DNA of 64,000 nt from Pinus tabuliformis (lineage: Eukaryota > Streptophyta > Pinopsida > Pinales > Pinaceae). Location of the stretch: the NCBI GenBank assembly GCA_031772625.1, contig CM062820.1:93336421-93400420 (forward strand), given 5' to 3'. The notes below the pieces were generated by a model. That model was not told the origin of the DNA, did not search any database, and saw only the letters and a list, made by a program, of their open reading frames with translations. Position 1 is the stretch's first letter. Every line of letters begins with the position of its first letter. Shown in pieces: positions 22,517-35,699 of the stretch. A program made the position numbers and the translations under genes.

Positions 22517-22536
22517 GGACCCCAGATTTGTCACCA
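22517..22536 (-). other. Primer-binding-like site of the gypsy remnant
   Basis: Minus-strand TGGTGACAAATCTGGGGTCC lies 2 bp from the LTR end. It resembles the TGGYGACTCYGCTGGGGA primer sites of many plant Ty3/gypsy elements, with changes in the middle. Confidence 0.45.
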
Positions 22537-22538
22537 TA

Positions 22539-22800
22539 TGTTTCAACCTAAGATCAACTAAGGACTAAGCATGGAGGATGTTATCCGTGGTCAATTAATT
22601 TATTTTAATCAAAGTAACATAACAAAACAAAAGAGGGACAATCTAGGAAAAAGGTTTACCAAGCAACTGTGAACTGCATAATACCTCATGGAGAACTGAG
22701 AAGTATGGGTAGGAAATATCACTTAATATTGTGTTCAGTGTATCACAGTGTACAAGGCAGCCGACTCAGTTACCTAAGGATGGATAGAAACCTAGTGTTG
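22539..22800 (-). mobile_element. Truncated LTR end of the gypsy remnant
   Basis: On the minus strand the sequence ends GGTTGAAACA, then a TA spacer, then the primer-binding-like site. On the plus strand it starts TGTTTCAACC at 22539. It is cut at 22800 by the second LINE-X segment. The LTR assignment rests on the CA end and the adjacent site only. Confidence 0.45.
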
Positions 22801-25767
22801 TCAATGGGAGTGTAAAGGGATCGGTCATATGAAATCAGGCATGGGAAAATAGAGCAATCATCCACAAACACAGATTTTGGGAGGTGGGAAATGGGGACAA
22901 GGCCCTTTTTTGGGAAGATGCCTGGCAACAAAGGCCAGACCTTAATAAGGATCAATTCAGATAGATCAAGAATGAAATGCAAAACAAGGGCAAAACCAAG
23001 GTAAGTCATTATTGGAAACCCAACACTGGAAGTGATAAGTGGAGATAATGGCTAGATGGGAAAGAGTGGGAACCCCCAATCAAACCTCAGGTGTGGCAGA
23101 AGCTCTCGAGTGAACTCCAAAAACAAAAATACACTACAACACATCAAAGAAAAAGATAAGATGGGGGGAAAACCCGATTAGGCACTTCAATTTAAAGGAA
23201 TATTATAGATATATTTGTCTCCATGACCAACTTCAACCTGAACAAAAATGGAAATATTTGTGGGAAAGGAAACACTCCCCAAAAATATCCATCTTTCTAT
23301 GGCTCATAATGCACAGGAAAATTCTTACTTGGGATAATCTCAGAGAAAATGGATTCATTGGACCCTCCAGATGCAACCTATGTTAGCTAAAGGAAGAAAC
23401 AAAAAATCATTTTATGAATGAATGCCCTGACGCGAACAAGATTTTGAATTGCACGTATCTAGTCTTTAGAGCCATGGATCAGGATCCCTCCTCAATTCTT
23501 AATACCATTGAAAATTGGAGATCCTCTCTTTCCCCCAATCCCCTTGTTAACAGGGCTTGGAACCTTGTTCTAAGAATCATTTGTTGGGTGCTATGGAAGG
23601 AAGGAAATGGCATAATCTTCAGAGGAACCTCCCATTAGTAGGAAATGACCCTCTCTATTGTTAAGAAAATAATTCAGGAATCTATGGCTTCCTCCATTCT
23701 ACATGTTCCCATCAACCATCCTAGAAGTTCAGACATGTCCATTCTTACCTTGTTATATCTTCATGTCACTCTCGCCCCCAATGCCTCCACCATTTCTAGA
23801 AATAGGGGACATGTTGTGAAATGATCTCCTCTGGAGCCAGGGGCCCTTAAACTCAACTACGATGGTGCAGCAAAAGGAAACCCGGGCACAACGGGATTTG
23901 GGGGGGTCTTCAGAAATGCATAGGGGGGATTCTAAGGCTCTATGAGGGAAACATCGACACCTCTACCAATAATGTTGTCGAAATTCTTGCTCTGGGACAC
24001 AGGATTGCCATTGTAAATATGCTACAATTTGTTCCCACTAATAATAGAAGGAGATTCGACTATGGCGACGTAGGTCTGCAGGAAACTTCAGCAAGGTATG
24101 GACATCTCCAAGGTGTCTGACAACTAGCAATTAAATAAAATCCTACAAAGAATAAAATATAGTATAGAAATCATGGAAGGGCTTCACTTCCAGGCTATGA
24201 GATGAGATGGGAACAAGCGGACGGACAAGTTTGAAAAAGAAGGCACGATGGGTAACTACCAGTTGTGGTCAAGGTCTTGGCATGACCTGGAGCATGAAGA
24301 TCTTTGTCAGCAATGTGAAGTCATAAATGAAAAGGACAACAGGAAAAATATGCATTAACCATTCGAATATCTCCAGTCGCTTCAATGATGGAATAAGATG
24401 TTTAGAAGACTATAGTTCTAAGGAATACCTACCCCATGCTGTTCTCCTTATGACAGTCATGCCAAATAAACATCCAACGACTATGTTCTCTCGTAGGGCC
24501 GTCGTCCTTCTTTCCTATCAGTCCTGCAGGGTACCTTCTCCACCACCTAACTCTCGTACCTCACACGCTCGACCTTCATTCCGCTTCACTAATCTCCCTT
24601 CACCTCGAGGCTCTCCTGCCCCTGTGGATACCCCCCTACCCTCCCCTCGCCATCATCTTGCCCTCTCTGGTGCATTACTTTTATTCCCCCCTCCCACCAC
24701 CCCCCCCCGCCTCCCATTGCTACCTTGTTGTCTTCCCCTTCCCCTCTCATGGCTCCTGAGCATAGTTCAAGTCCGGCCCCCAGTCGGGGGCATAGCCGTG
24801 GTCCTGATTCTTTGCGCTGGAAAACCTTAGGCCCCCCTCCCACTACTTGCGCAGAATCCTCTGCAAGGTGCACAACTCTTAATTACTTTGTCTCTGTGAA
24901 CCCAAAAACCCAGGAAAGAATTGTGAATTTAGAGGCCCATGTCAAAGCCCTAAAAAGAGGAGTTTCCTCGGAAGAAGTCCCTACTGACGTCGTGTGGATC
25001 CCAGATGCTTCTCTCTAAATAGAAAGGGAAAATCTCTATATGTGCACCATTGATATTTGGCAGCAAATGAAAACTATCCTCGGCCTGACTATGCAGGAGT
25101 AGGATGAGAATTCAAAGGTGGTGGAGAAAGAGATTGATAACCTCACTGACAAATTTGTGGTTTATGTGGAGTTTGTCTTCCACTGCTGCTTTTTCACAAG
25201 AGACTCTCCACACTGCACTATTTTAAAGAAATGGGCTACTGCAAAAATGCATTCACCTGCTAATGGCTCCCCTAATGTGAAGAAAGAAGTTTCCGGTGCA
25301 TCATTTAGCCACCCGCCATCAATGATGCCACAGGAAGGCAATACCTAGGAGCATCCAATCAGCCTGGATGATGATCCGATCGATGCCAACCCTTAATGCG
25401 TGTGGCAATCTCCTTGTTGTTACTTCTCCCTTTCAGGTTCGAGGTCATTGCAGGGAATGTGACAGTAACTTCGGTACAAAAAATAAAGGCCTTGGGAATG
25501 AACGGTTTCTATTCATCTCAGAATTCTGGTTTCTTTTTGGAGTCAATATCAGTTTTGATTTCTGAGAGTTTTCTCAGTTCTGATTATCTTAATTCTCACA
25601 GAAAAAGAGGCTTCTTTTTTGTTAAGCTTTACTGTAATTTTGTCAATATGGCTGCCAGAATGGTCAGGGTCATTGGCTCTTGTGCTGGAGAGGTAGTATC
25701 ACACAATCCAACTCTTGTAAATACCACTGGTATACAGTAATACAATACATTTTATTCACAAAAAAAT
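22801..25767 (+). mobile_element. LINE 3' part, copy 2, with dead pol remnant
   Basis: This corresponds to 10763-13712 of LINE copy 1 and ends in the same A-run before ATATTTGG (25768-25775). The RT active site is missing. The zf-RVT region (near 23390-23420) and RNase H (YDGAAKGN near 23860, IIEGD near 24050) are recognisable. RNase H has a stop shortly after GGVFRNA and further shifts, different from the lesion in copy 1. The two copies therefore decayed separately after duplication. Confidence 0.8.
24725..25348 (+). pseudogene. Pro/Ser-rich 3' frame of LINE copy 2
   Basis: The frame reads SSPSPLMAPEHSSSPAPSRG, then CTTLNYFVSVNPKTQERIVN, LEAHVKALKRGVSSEEVP and VVWIPDASL to a stop near 25016. 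A further open piece runs 25118-25348. It parallels 12674-13250 and is slightly less disrupted. No family is recognised. The helical LEAH...ALKRG part is the best conserved. Confidence 0.4.
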
Positions 25768-25984
25768 ATATTTGGAAAGTCAAATATTTCCAATATAAAT
25801 CTTAAATGAAATATCGATGAGAAAGGATATAAAATATTTACCAAAATTTTAAATATCACAGTCTAAATAAAATTTTTAACCGATTCTAAACTTATTATAG
25901 CATAGAAAGCTCTGAATATTACAATCATATAAAATATTTATGTATATTATGTATGTTTATATTTTAAATAAAGAGACAACACTT

Positions 25985-26125
25985 ATGCTAGTTGTTATGA
26001 TAGTTGTTGTGATAGTTGTTAATGTATTAACTATTTGGAAAAGAAAATCATTTTTAGGAGGTAGTTATGAGGCCAATATACAAGATGTCTACAACCATGG
26101 TCTGTATACAAAGTATATAGAATAA
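25985..26125 (+). CDS. Small ORF conserved in X copies (copy 2)
   Basis: 46 residues, starting MLVVMIVVVIVVNVLTIW and ending DVYNHGLYTKYIE, the direct counterpart of 13930-14070 with a handful of substitutions and no break. As there, an upstream in-frame extension exists from 25940. Function unknown and possibly not expressed. Confidence 0.25.
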   Translation: MLVVMIVVVIVVNVLTIWKRKSFLGGSYEANIQDVYNHGLYTKYIE

Positions 26126-29100
26126 TTACAGGCTTGATTTTGGTCGAGTGTTTAAGGAATAAATTATTACTGAATAAGTAAGGTATACGTTAATAAAAAA
26201 AATATACAAAAATAATAAAAAAATTAAATATGCATATTTTTAGTTGAAAAATCATGTGAAACAAAGGTTTGATAGTAGTTGCTAAATTAAAAAACAATAA
26301 ATACAGAGATTTCATCACAAAAATAAAATAACTAATAAAATATTGTATTGTTAAATGTCATCGCCAGGAATTAGGAAATATGATTAACTAATATAAACTT
26401 AAGAAATATGATTAACTATTATTGTTTATATCAACATATATACACTTTAATATATATATGTTTATTATATATATGTGTATGTGTGTGTGTTTTATTTTTT
26501 ATGAATATATATAATATTTTATAGTTCAATTTATTAAAATATATTTTTAATATAATAATAATTCATCATAAATTCAAAATATGGAGAAAACATTATAGTT
26601 CATGAAAATGGAAATAATAGAAAAAGGAAAAAGAAAATTAAAATTAAAAATTTGAAAAAATAGAAATAAAACAAAAAACAAAAAATTAGTAACTAGTAGA
26701 AATGGAAGTTACTAAACAACCCATCATAAAATCTCAACCAATCACGGTTAGAAATTTTAGTCAAAACAAAACTAATACATAGTCAAAGAAGAATTGAATG
26801 GGTAATACCATGCTTGTTGCAGGTATAATAAACCATAAAGTGAAAAAACATTACATAGAATAAAAGTACATATACAAAATAATGTATTTAAATTACTTTC
26901 TTTAAGCAGATATATCTACCATGTATAAAATATGGTCTCAGAACTGTAGATATAAATAAAAAATTATAGAGAATCAAGCTAAGAAGAATGGAAGCGCTAA
27001 AGAATATAGAATACCCAAGGCCAAGTATGGAAACAACCCTATGCTGCAAAATTGCAATGAAACAGTCATGGACCTCACCGAATGATATCTTTCCCCGAAT
27101 CAACTTAATACATGTAGTTAAAAGTCAGTGTTGTTATCACCCGTAATTTCCCAAGGATGTGGAGAGAAACCTAGAGGTAACCACAAAACCACTTCGAAAG
27201 CTGGGATCTAGCCCTTCCAGCTTAAGAGAGGAATCTCTCTTTCTGATTTAAATTTCCGTTTTAAGATATTAGGCTACTTATTGAGCTCTAAGGTTGGTTT
27301 TTCAAAGATTTGGTTGAAAACTACAGAGAAAGTCCATTTGACATGGAGTCACGAGTCTTTGGGTGATCAAATACAAAAAATGGTAGAACAAATGTAACAG
27401 GGCAACATAGTAAAGCTTTTGGATCTTTAGAGAATTTGTGAAATGAGTGGGATGAAAATGATTTAAGCTCGATTAAATATAGATGGTGCTGAGATGAATT
27501 CTATACTTAACATTAGATTGAAAACATTAATATTGTTTACATGAGAAGGAACATCACCAATTCCTTGACATGGGAATCCTAGAACAAACTCTCTGTATTA
27601 TTGAAATTGAACACTTCAATACATGCACAACTTACATCAAAATGTTTGCTTTCTTCATACAAGTTCCAGCCCTTGTTCAACTTTATTACAACATATTTAT
27701 AGATTTTATGATAAACTAATATCAGATTTGAAAAGGAATTGATTACAAAATAATATCTAACCATTTCTAGAAAAAATCCGAGTAATAAACTAAAAATAAA
27801 ATCAACCACTCAAAAACTGGAGAAAATTTGAAAGTGCTAGAAAATATCTGTCCCTTTGACTGCTATTTCTAATCCAAAAAATTTGAAAATATTTGCATTT
27901 ATGTTGATGTTTTCCACCTAGTTTCTCAATAAATTATTTGGATTTTGGAGTTAAATCAAATCTATGTGTTTAACCGTTTTCCCATAGTCTTTGAATTCAT
28001 CATTTTTAAGTACTTCATCATTGTTGCAAAATATTTGGGAAGAAAATCTTTTGAATAATATTTCCAAATATTTTGGCTAAATCTGTAAATGAATTTCATA
28101 AAATAAAATCTTAAAATATTTCTTTGAATGATTAAATAAAAAAATCCTCTTGTTTCGAAATCCATATCTTGTCTTCAAATCCATTCCTTGTTTTTTCTTC
28201 CCATGGATTTTAAAAACCATGTGTTGTTTTGTCTTCCCATGGATTTTAAAAGCCATGTGTTATTTTTCCATGACTCATAAAGTATCTTTACTTTACCCTA
28301 TTACTCTTGTAACTTTTGTTTGGATAAGTATTTGTCCACATTTCATTTCCCATGCATTTCTCCTCTTTATACCATAGCAAAAACATTTCTTTCTTCTTTG
28401 TCAAAATTTTATTTTTACTCAACCACTTTTTTCTTTCACTTGTAGTCTCATTTTGTAAATATATCACCATAAAAATCTCCTTTTACTTTTCCTATAAATT
28501 AATTCATAAATATATCGCAAGCTTTAGAGAAACCCAATCTCGCTCTAGTTAAATTCAATTAATTAAATAGCACAAATGACCTTTCCACCATATATCATAA
28601 GTGACCTTCCCGCTATATACCATGATATTTAAATCATCGTAAATAATGGTTTGTTGACGGGGGAGGTAGTAAATGGTTTTAGGAGGGGGGGTCAGAAATG
28701 AAGGGGAAACTAAAACCTGTAAAACCTAGTAAAAGTGAAAACAACTTTTTGAAGGGGGTAGGTTAAAGGTAGAATAGGAAACCCACCTTCAAATTCATTA
28801 ATAACCGTGGATTAAATATTCACACATCTCGAGGCATGAAGTCTATGGAAATTTAATGTATGAAGTGCGGGGTGGGGGTCATAAATTTGATTTGAATTTT
28901 TTGATTTTGACTTTGGTTGACACATGATAAATCAATGTGGTTCTTATAGTTTATAGATTAGATTTATTTATTATTTTTAAATTAAGTTTAATATTTTAAA
29001 TAAATAATTTCACACTTAGGTATTTTGCTTTGTTTTCTGGTTTTGAAGAGCAAATTTTGACTTGCTGTATGATTCTTTTGATCAAAAGGTTGGTTTGAAG

Positions 29101-30866
29101 CACCAAATACATTGTTGGAAATTTTCTTCTGAGCACTTTACCATGAAAACACCTGCAACATGATTTGACCTAGAATTTATATGTAAAAAATATTCCAAAT
29201 ATTCAGACTTGTCTTGGCCGCAAGACTTCAATAACTAAATGGATCCTTGGACAAAGAAACCTTTAGGCTATGACACCTAGTGATTCATAGGCTAACCTTT
29301 ACCAGCAGATTCCCAAAATAAATAACTAGAGAGTCAGAGTATGATTACCTATATTATAGGCCACTAACATTGGCTATGATTACCTATATTATAGACCACT
29401 AACAATGGCTCCAATGGGGATGGCATCCTCCTTGTGAGGTGCCAAGAACAACGTAGACTAGTAGTTCAATCCATTGGGTTGATCCCAAACTTGCAACATG
29501 CTATATCATGAAAACATTGAAACTAAAACCCATTGTTAATCTATTCCAATGCTCATACTGAACCAAATCCATTCTTCAAACTAGAATCTGAACTGTACAC
29601 TGCAAACTAAAAGCTTTGCTGCAAACATTACAGTTGATCAAAAATTTGGCAACATATCACCAAAGTCTTAGGGCCTTCTCCTTAGGATTCAAACTTTGAT
29701 GATGGTTGTACACACCTGCTGAAAGTATATACAATAGGTGATCTCTTCTCTCCAATGTAGCTAATCAAGAAACTGGCTACTTTATGAGTTTTTCTCATAC
29801 TTCTCATGAGAACGCATAAAATATATGAGATTGTCTTGGAGAATTTGGTATCTACGGATAAATACTAATTCCCTAGATAAGTAGCCATATCTAGAACAAT
29901 AGTTTAAAGTATTTTAGTCTTTTCATATAAGCAATAGATAAGATGAGAAGATGAAAATACCTACTTGTAGTTCCACCTTCCTCTCGTCTCCTTTGTATCG
30001 ATCCTGTCACTCCTTCCCGTACTTAATACGCTTGAGAAGTACCTGTAAACAAAGACAAAAAACAAAGAATCGATCAAAGCAAAAGATCTATTGAATATAA
30101 GTGAATGGAATCAGATACATTTCACACATAAGAGCATTATAAGACAACAGAAACATATGGGAGAAAGTTTCAAATACTTTATTGAATAGAAGAAGGAATT
30201 ACAACTTTTGTGTCTAATTCAAAGTCATTCCTCCAGCTTGGATCCCATCCACATCATATCAAAGTCATGAAAACTTGTAGCATTACAATACTTGCTTCAA
30301 AGCCAATTCTCATAGAAACATTATCTCCTTACAATTCAACATAATCTAGCCCATGATCACTTAGATGAGTGGTCAATTTATAGGAAGATGAAGGAAGTTT
30401 TGTCATAAATTGTGGCATTGAATGGCCTTCCATACTTATAATTAGTTCCATGGAGGAAGGGATGAGAGGATAGGATGCTCCTTAACCCATTCCTCATCCA
30501 TTTTCGAGCTCATAGGAGTTGATAAGTGAGGGAACCTTCTAGATGACTCCAAAAGATAAGAATATTCCCCAAACCCTATGTGAGTTCCGCTCAATCTCAT
30601 CCAGTGCAGGTGAAAGGAAGCCTAAGTGCTCTGCAGACCACCCTGGCATGGACTTAACTACTCTGTAGCACACCCTTAGAAGGGCCTACCTGCACTGGTC
30701 CATCTAGAGACTATTTCAGGATGTCTTCATGTCATGAAACTGTTTGGGAAGGAGGCGTTCAAAGGGGTGACTTGTTTAGGGCATGTAACAACTAAAATTA
30801 AGGTTTGATGAGCCCTAAAACATTGATATGGATAATGGGATTGATGTGCCTAAATAGATCTGTAAC
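26126..30866. other. Non-coding AT-rich interior of block X2
   Basis: Matches 14071-18838 and has no protein-like frame. A TA/TG microsatellite lies at about 26455-26500. The future copia target (AAGCTAAGAAGAATGG) is uninterrupted near 26978-26993. Confidence 0.5.
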
Positions 30867-30867
30867 A

Positions 30868-30882
30868 ACTGCCCCTAAAGCA
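30868..30882 (-). other. Possible polypurine tract and LTR edge (minus strand), X2
   Basis: Minus-strand CTTTAGGGGCAGT precedes TGTTACAG, as at 18840-18854. Tentative for the same reasons. Confidence 0.3.
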
Positions 30883-31406
30883 TGAAGTCGGAAAAATGCC
30901 AATGTCGAATGAAATGCTTTACGATGTGATGAGGAGGTATTGAAGTAGAAGGTGAACTACATCAATTACAATACATATACCATGATATTTGATTTTACAT
31001 GAATTGCTGAGGGAAGGCATACCCATGCTCAGCTTATAAAATTTTATTACATGTACATAAACAGTCATCTACAGATATAGACCCATGATCGGAATGACGA
31101 TCAATGTAAAGCCACTGTACATATGATTTAGTACTCCTGAAATCGCAGCCCAGATGGATGAAACTAGATCTGGGGTCTTCTATCTTGTTCAATTGTTCGC
31201 TCAAGTATGAGTCTAACCATGTGAATATGTGATCTGAAGTTGAACATGGGAAGACACCATCTGATTACCGGCTAATGATGTAAGTTGTTAACAAACACGA
31301 GAGAAATCACTGATAATGATAATGATCCTCAAGGTACTGTAGTACATTCTACATGGTGTGAATGGATAATTTGATGTTGAACACCATAAAAATTATTTTG
31401 GTCGAA

Positions 31407-32157
31407 GGCCATTGATGTCAACCTATCGTCGGAAGTCAGAAACTTGCCATTGATGTTTGCAAGCCTCAAGTACTAGAAGGGTGTTTCTAGGTCAACTTCT
31501 TGGATAATGAGCTGATGTCGACAAGAAGGTACTCATTGCAGGAGGGCCTTGATGTATCCCATATCAATGACATGAAACGAGTGTAGTGATTTTGGAGATG
31601 GAATTTGAATGACGACACAAAGATCCGGAATGGCGGTCATGAAAATGAAGGTTTATGGTATTGGAAAGGATGAATTTTGACTGGATGACTTCTCTTGAAC
31701 ATATCAGTGACACTAAATGAATTGCAACATTGACCAAAAAACAAAGTAATGGATGGTGTGATAGACCATAGGTATGATAGCCATCAAGCAGATAACCCAA
31801 CCCAAATAGTCTGATTGAACTGGCAGCATTGACCCAAAACCAAAAGTGATGGATGGTGTGATAGACCATAAGTATGATAACCTTCATGTAGATAACTGAA
31901 CCCAAATAGTCACGGAGATGAAGTGAAAGTGTCATGTTCAAGAGCGACCATGAAATCAATACAAAGAAATATTATCAATAAAACACACATAAGAAACACA
32001 TATAAACATCATATATACTTGGAAACACATAAAGGGATAAAACCAAAAATCTTATTTTTTTGTTGTAAATGCAACCACCACTCCTTTTTACATCATTTTA
32101 TGTAGGCCCGAACCTACAAGAGGCTCTAACATCTTTGTTTCTTTGCAAGCACCCACT
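31407..32157. other. Non-coding DNA with a two-copy 100-bp tandem repeat
   Basis: No coding signal is seen. GGATGGTGTGATAGACCATA recurs at 31751 and 31851, exactly 100 bp apart, within a diverged doublet at about 31710-31915. It may be the 3' non-coding part of the same gypsy family as X. Confidence 0.55.
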
Positions 32158-33976
32158 TGTTGGAAGCAACAACTCCCATTGTTCCTAGGCACCAACCTGG
32201 TGATTTCTCATGCATCTACTTGAAGGATACTCCAATCCCATGATAAAAGATATCAATATTTGTTTGTCTGGCTTACTTGATATTCTCTTTGTTGTAGCTT
32301 TTTTTTTAATTCTTTGCACTTTCCTTGCAACAATTTTTCTCCTGCAACAACTTTTTATCCCATTGTTCTCTATATGCTTCAGATCTTTATCATTTGACAG
32401 GTTTTAACTATCTTATCTAATCAACTATCTCACATTCTCTCTTATGTTGTTAATTTTTTTTTATCAAAATTAGTGCTAAATTTCTCTATTGCAATTCAAA
32501 GTACCTATTTATATACAACTCTTCCCCTCTATTATGTTTTTTGACATTCTCACACATTAGGAGTCATAACACTTCAAATTCTGCCCTTTCAAATTCACTA
32601 GTATTTTCTTCAGATTCATGAAATGCAACACTACATTTTAAAACTACTAAAATAAAACACTAAAAAAAATATTGAATTGTTGAGCACCAATTTTAATGAT
32701 ATGGTCTAAGGAAGTCAGGCTTCCTAAAAACTCCTAAAATATTCTTCAAATAGGTTATCTTATATTTTTTCACTTCAACCTTTTTTTTGGGATGTTTCAA
32801 ACCATGAAACTTTGAGTATACGTATAGAAGATCATGATGTACTTGTGGTTCATATAAAACACCTTTATTTTTCTATAATTTTGGAGATATTATCTAAGGA
32901 AGTTAGGATTATTGAATGCTCCTAATTTTTGTTTAAAACATGTCAACTTCATATTTTCATTATATATTTCTTTCTATGATGTTTCAAAATCTGAAATTTC
33001 GAAGAGACAGATGAGAGATCTCAGGCTACTTGTGGTAGAAATTTCAGATCATGTTTCACTACAATTTTGGAGATGCATTTCAAGGAAGTCAGTGTTCGTG
33101 GTTGCTCATGAAACATGCTTCAAACATGTTAGCTTGTCATTTTTTTATATAAAATGCTTCCTATGATGTTTTTGAATGTGAAATTTTAATGATATGGAGA
33201 AGATATATCTAGGTACATGTGGTAGAAATTTTAGAACCAGATTTGCAAAATTGGATATGTGGCATGCTATGGATAAGTATTCTTGGGAATAAACCAAAAG
33301 AAATAAGTTTTTTGAGAAGTAGGATTGGTGAAGGAAGAAGAAACATGTATGCTCGGTGAAGGTAAAAGAAACAAATTTAGTGAAGACAAGAGTAGTAAGT
33401 ATACTTGGTGAAAGTAGAAATAACTAATAGAGAATATGAAGAAGCAAGAAAGTAGTTTGGTGCCTATGATTATTTGCAACAATGAGGATTGGTGTCTCCT
33501 GTAGGTTGGTGCCCATATAATTATAAGTTGGTGCCTATAAAGTAACAAAGAGGATTGGTGCATCCTTAGGTTAGTGCCTACAAAGTAATAGAGGGGATTG
33601 GTGTCTCCTATAGGTTGGTGTCTACAAATGAACAAAGGGGTTTGGTGTCTCCTATAGGTTTTTACCTACAAAGCGGTAGAGGGGATTGCTGTCTCATGTT
33701 GGTTGGTTCCTACAAATAAACAAAGGGGATTATTGTCTCCTATAAGTTAGTTCCTATAAAGTATTAGAAGGGATTTATATAATAGTAGGTTGGTGCCTAC
33801 AAAATATTTCATAAAATGAAGTTTTTTGGTGTTCTCCCATAAGGATTTCCATGTATATTTTGTGTTATTTTTTAGATTTATGAGAATGTTGTTTTATAAT
33901 GTTTGAAGTGATTTAAACAAGTAAAATTTGTCATTATAAGGATTCACCCCCCTTAGTATAATATTGAATTCCAACA
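32158..33976 (+). mobile_element. Probable Ty1/copia 5' LTR (single, about 1.8 kb)
   Basis: The proposed LTR starts TGTTGGAA and ends TTCCAACA, a perfect 8-bp inverted terminal pair, and is followed by a degraded initiator-Met primer site and a gag start. The left end is a prediction, because no second LTR is present to confirm it. It contains a 44-bp minisatellite. Confidence 0.5.
33486..33810. repeat. 44-bp minisatellite inside the LTR
   Basis: GGATTGGTGTCTCCTATAGG with GGTGCCTACAAA recurs. Unit starts 33595, 33639, 33683, 33727 and 33771 are exactly 44 bp apart, and two earlier units are more diverged in length. Confidence 0.85.
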
Positions 33977-34185
33977 GTTGGTTTCAAAGTAGGCTCCTTC
34001 AGGAGAAATCTAACCCCTAGATGGTAGATCTTTAAGGGACCATGGCTAGTAAGGATGAATCTTACACATCCATAGCTCCATTATTGGATGGATGAAAGTA
34101 TGCTTTTTGTCATATAATAATGATGCATCATCTAAAGATTGAAGGAATTGGTACTTGGAAATGTGTAGTGGATGGAAGGTGTTAG
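33977..34185 (+). pseudogene. Copia primer site and N-terminal gag remnant
   Basis: TGGTTTCAAAGT (33979-33990) matches the plant initiator-Met primer site TGGTATCAGAGC at 9 of 12 positions. An ATG at 34042 opens MASKDESYTSIAPLLDG, stop, KYAFCHIIMMHHLKIEGIGTW, VVDG. This is the conserved copia gag N-terminus (P..FDG.NY.FW...M...L...G...W..V) with a stop in place of the Asn-type residue and Cys for Trp. The rest of the element is absent beyond about 34185. Confidence 0.65.
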
Positions 34186-34992
34186 AGTCAGTATTTGAAT
34201 ACTGCCATCAGTGATCAAAACTCCTCCTTTTATATCATATTAGGGTCCCATTTTGGAATTTTTGTCATTCCACCTAGGGCCTCAAGTAAAAATTTATTCA
34301 CTGATGGTAGCCCAAGTCAAAAGCCTCACTCTTCCTTAAAAAATCAATAATTGTTGGCCCACCTTCATGTTCTACTGAACATACATCAATCATAAAAGCT
34401 CATTTTATCATGTCTATATGTTAGTTAAGTCAACATGGAGTCTAGGCATTCAAGGTCCCATTAGGTTACTAGGTTTCATTTTCCAAGGTTCAATAATACA
34501 CCATTTCACTGCATAAGGCCATCGAAGAAGTATGAGAGTAACCAATAATGTACCTTTTTCATTTAAAGAGGATTTGCAAACATGTAACTATGGTTTCACA
34601 AGATCTAATTTTCATTCCAAAGTATGAGTTTTATTTCATATTGTAATTTTATTCCAAAAAAGAGAGATGTAACATTTTTTTAGTTTATGTAATTTTATGT
34701 TCATTATATGTAATAAGTACTATTCCTAAGCTGCCAACTCAAACTTTATTTGCCAACTTCATCCAAGCAAAGTCAAATGTAAAGAGTCCCAAGACTCCAA
34801 CATCATCAATGTTCAAAGAAGAAAATAAGAGTGTAAAGGGTAATTAGCAAAGTTTTCATAAAGGTAAATTAAAACATTAGAAAGTGGGTTTTAAAGTTGA
34901 AAATTCAAATTCATTCAAGTATAAAGGAATTCTTAGCATCAAACTGAGCTTCATTTGACTCCTACCATCGATTTAGCAAACCCGAAGAGAAC
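34186..34992. other. Non-coding DNA between copia remnant and block A2
   Basis: No protein-like frame. Part of it may belong to block A, whose left edge cannot be defined because A1 is cut by the window start. Confidence 0.45.
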
Positions 34993-35030
34993 ATTTCTCA
35001 CGATTCTTGGAAAATTTGAAAAAACAGAGC

Positions 35031-35165
35031 AGGTGCTGCGCATTTCCTTCAGGCACTGCGCATTCCCTTTAGGTGCTACCACTTTCCTGGTGCTACGCAC
35101 ACCTTTCAGGCACTGCACTTTCCCTTTAGGCACTGCGCACTTGCCAGGTGCTGCGCGTTTGTCCA
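35031..35165. repeat. GC-rich 19-20-bp minisatellite (A2 copy)
   Basis: Same GGCACTGCGCATTCCCTTT-like units as 34-175, about six copies. Confidence 0.7.
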
Positions 35166-35699
35166 GGAAAGCTAGAAATCGCCTCCAAGGCTCCACCAAA
35201 CTTCTTCAACCTCCCACAATTAAGTAACAACTAAAGATAGCTTGATTCTCCCTCCTAAAGTCACACTTATGGTGTTTTCAAATTTTATTGAAGATTTTGT
35301 GTTTTTTCTCACATTAAAGCCCTAGTATATCCCTTAAAACTATCTTTGCACTCTTAAATCCCAAATTTCAACTCCCTTACCCTTTCATACACTCCCCTAC
35401 ACTTTCATACACTGCCCTACACTTTCATTCCCTTTCCCTAAGCCCTTTATCCCAATACTCTCTAAACCTTTTTCCCAAAACCCTAAGCCCTAGGTGCTAC
35501 ACCTACCTAAGCTCTCAAACCCCTAACATTGCAAACAATTTGCCCATCCTAAAAAATCCATCATATAATACTCCCTATACCATCCTTCAATACATAAATC
35601 CCTATACCCATCTCCTACAATTTCCCTTCCCCATTCCTTACTCCTAAAAACTACATTCCAACAACCTCATACCTCCTGAGGGTTTGATATTAAAACACC

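Larger units (their letters stand above)
19378..22800 (-). mobile_element. Ty3/gypsy gag-protease remnant
   Basis: On the minus strand the order is: truncated 5' LTR end (22800-22539), primer-binding-like site, Ser-rich and poly-Lys gag, a CCHC-like knuckle, a retropepsin-like domain with DEGASVSIL, then minisatellite DNA holding a second copy of the knuckle. No integrase or RT is seen. Both ends are cut by the LINE-X segments. It is a dead fragment, absent from the X2 side. Confidence 0.65.
22801..31406. repeat. Second LINE-X segment (paralogue of 10763-19377)
   Basis: The match to 10763-19377 is continuous, about 8.6 kb, with an offset of 12038 at its start. It begins inside the LINE, so the boundary is a duplication or recombination edge rather than a LINE end. 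Relative to X1 it has lost about 130 bp (present at about 15780-15910 and in X3). It has also gained a tandem doubling of about 35 bp near 29341-29400. Confidence 0.85.

Noticed and set aside
18840..22800. One complete Ty3/gypsy element spanning the PPT-like site at 18840 to the LTR end at 22539
   Set aside because: I could not match the sequence left of 18839 with the LTR piece at 22539-22800, so the two are not shown to be LTRs of the same element.
34955..35227. Frames with FRHCAFPLG-like repeats on both strands
   Set aside because: They derive from the 19-20-bp GC-rich minisatellite in block A.
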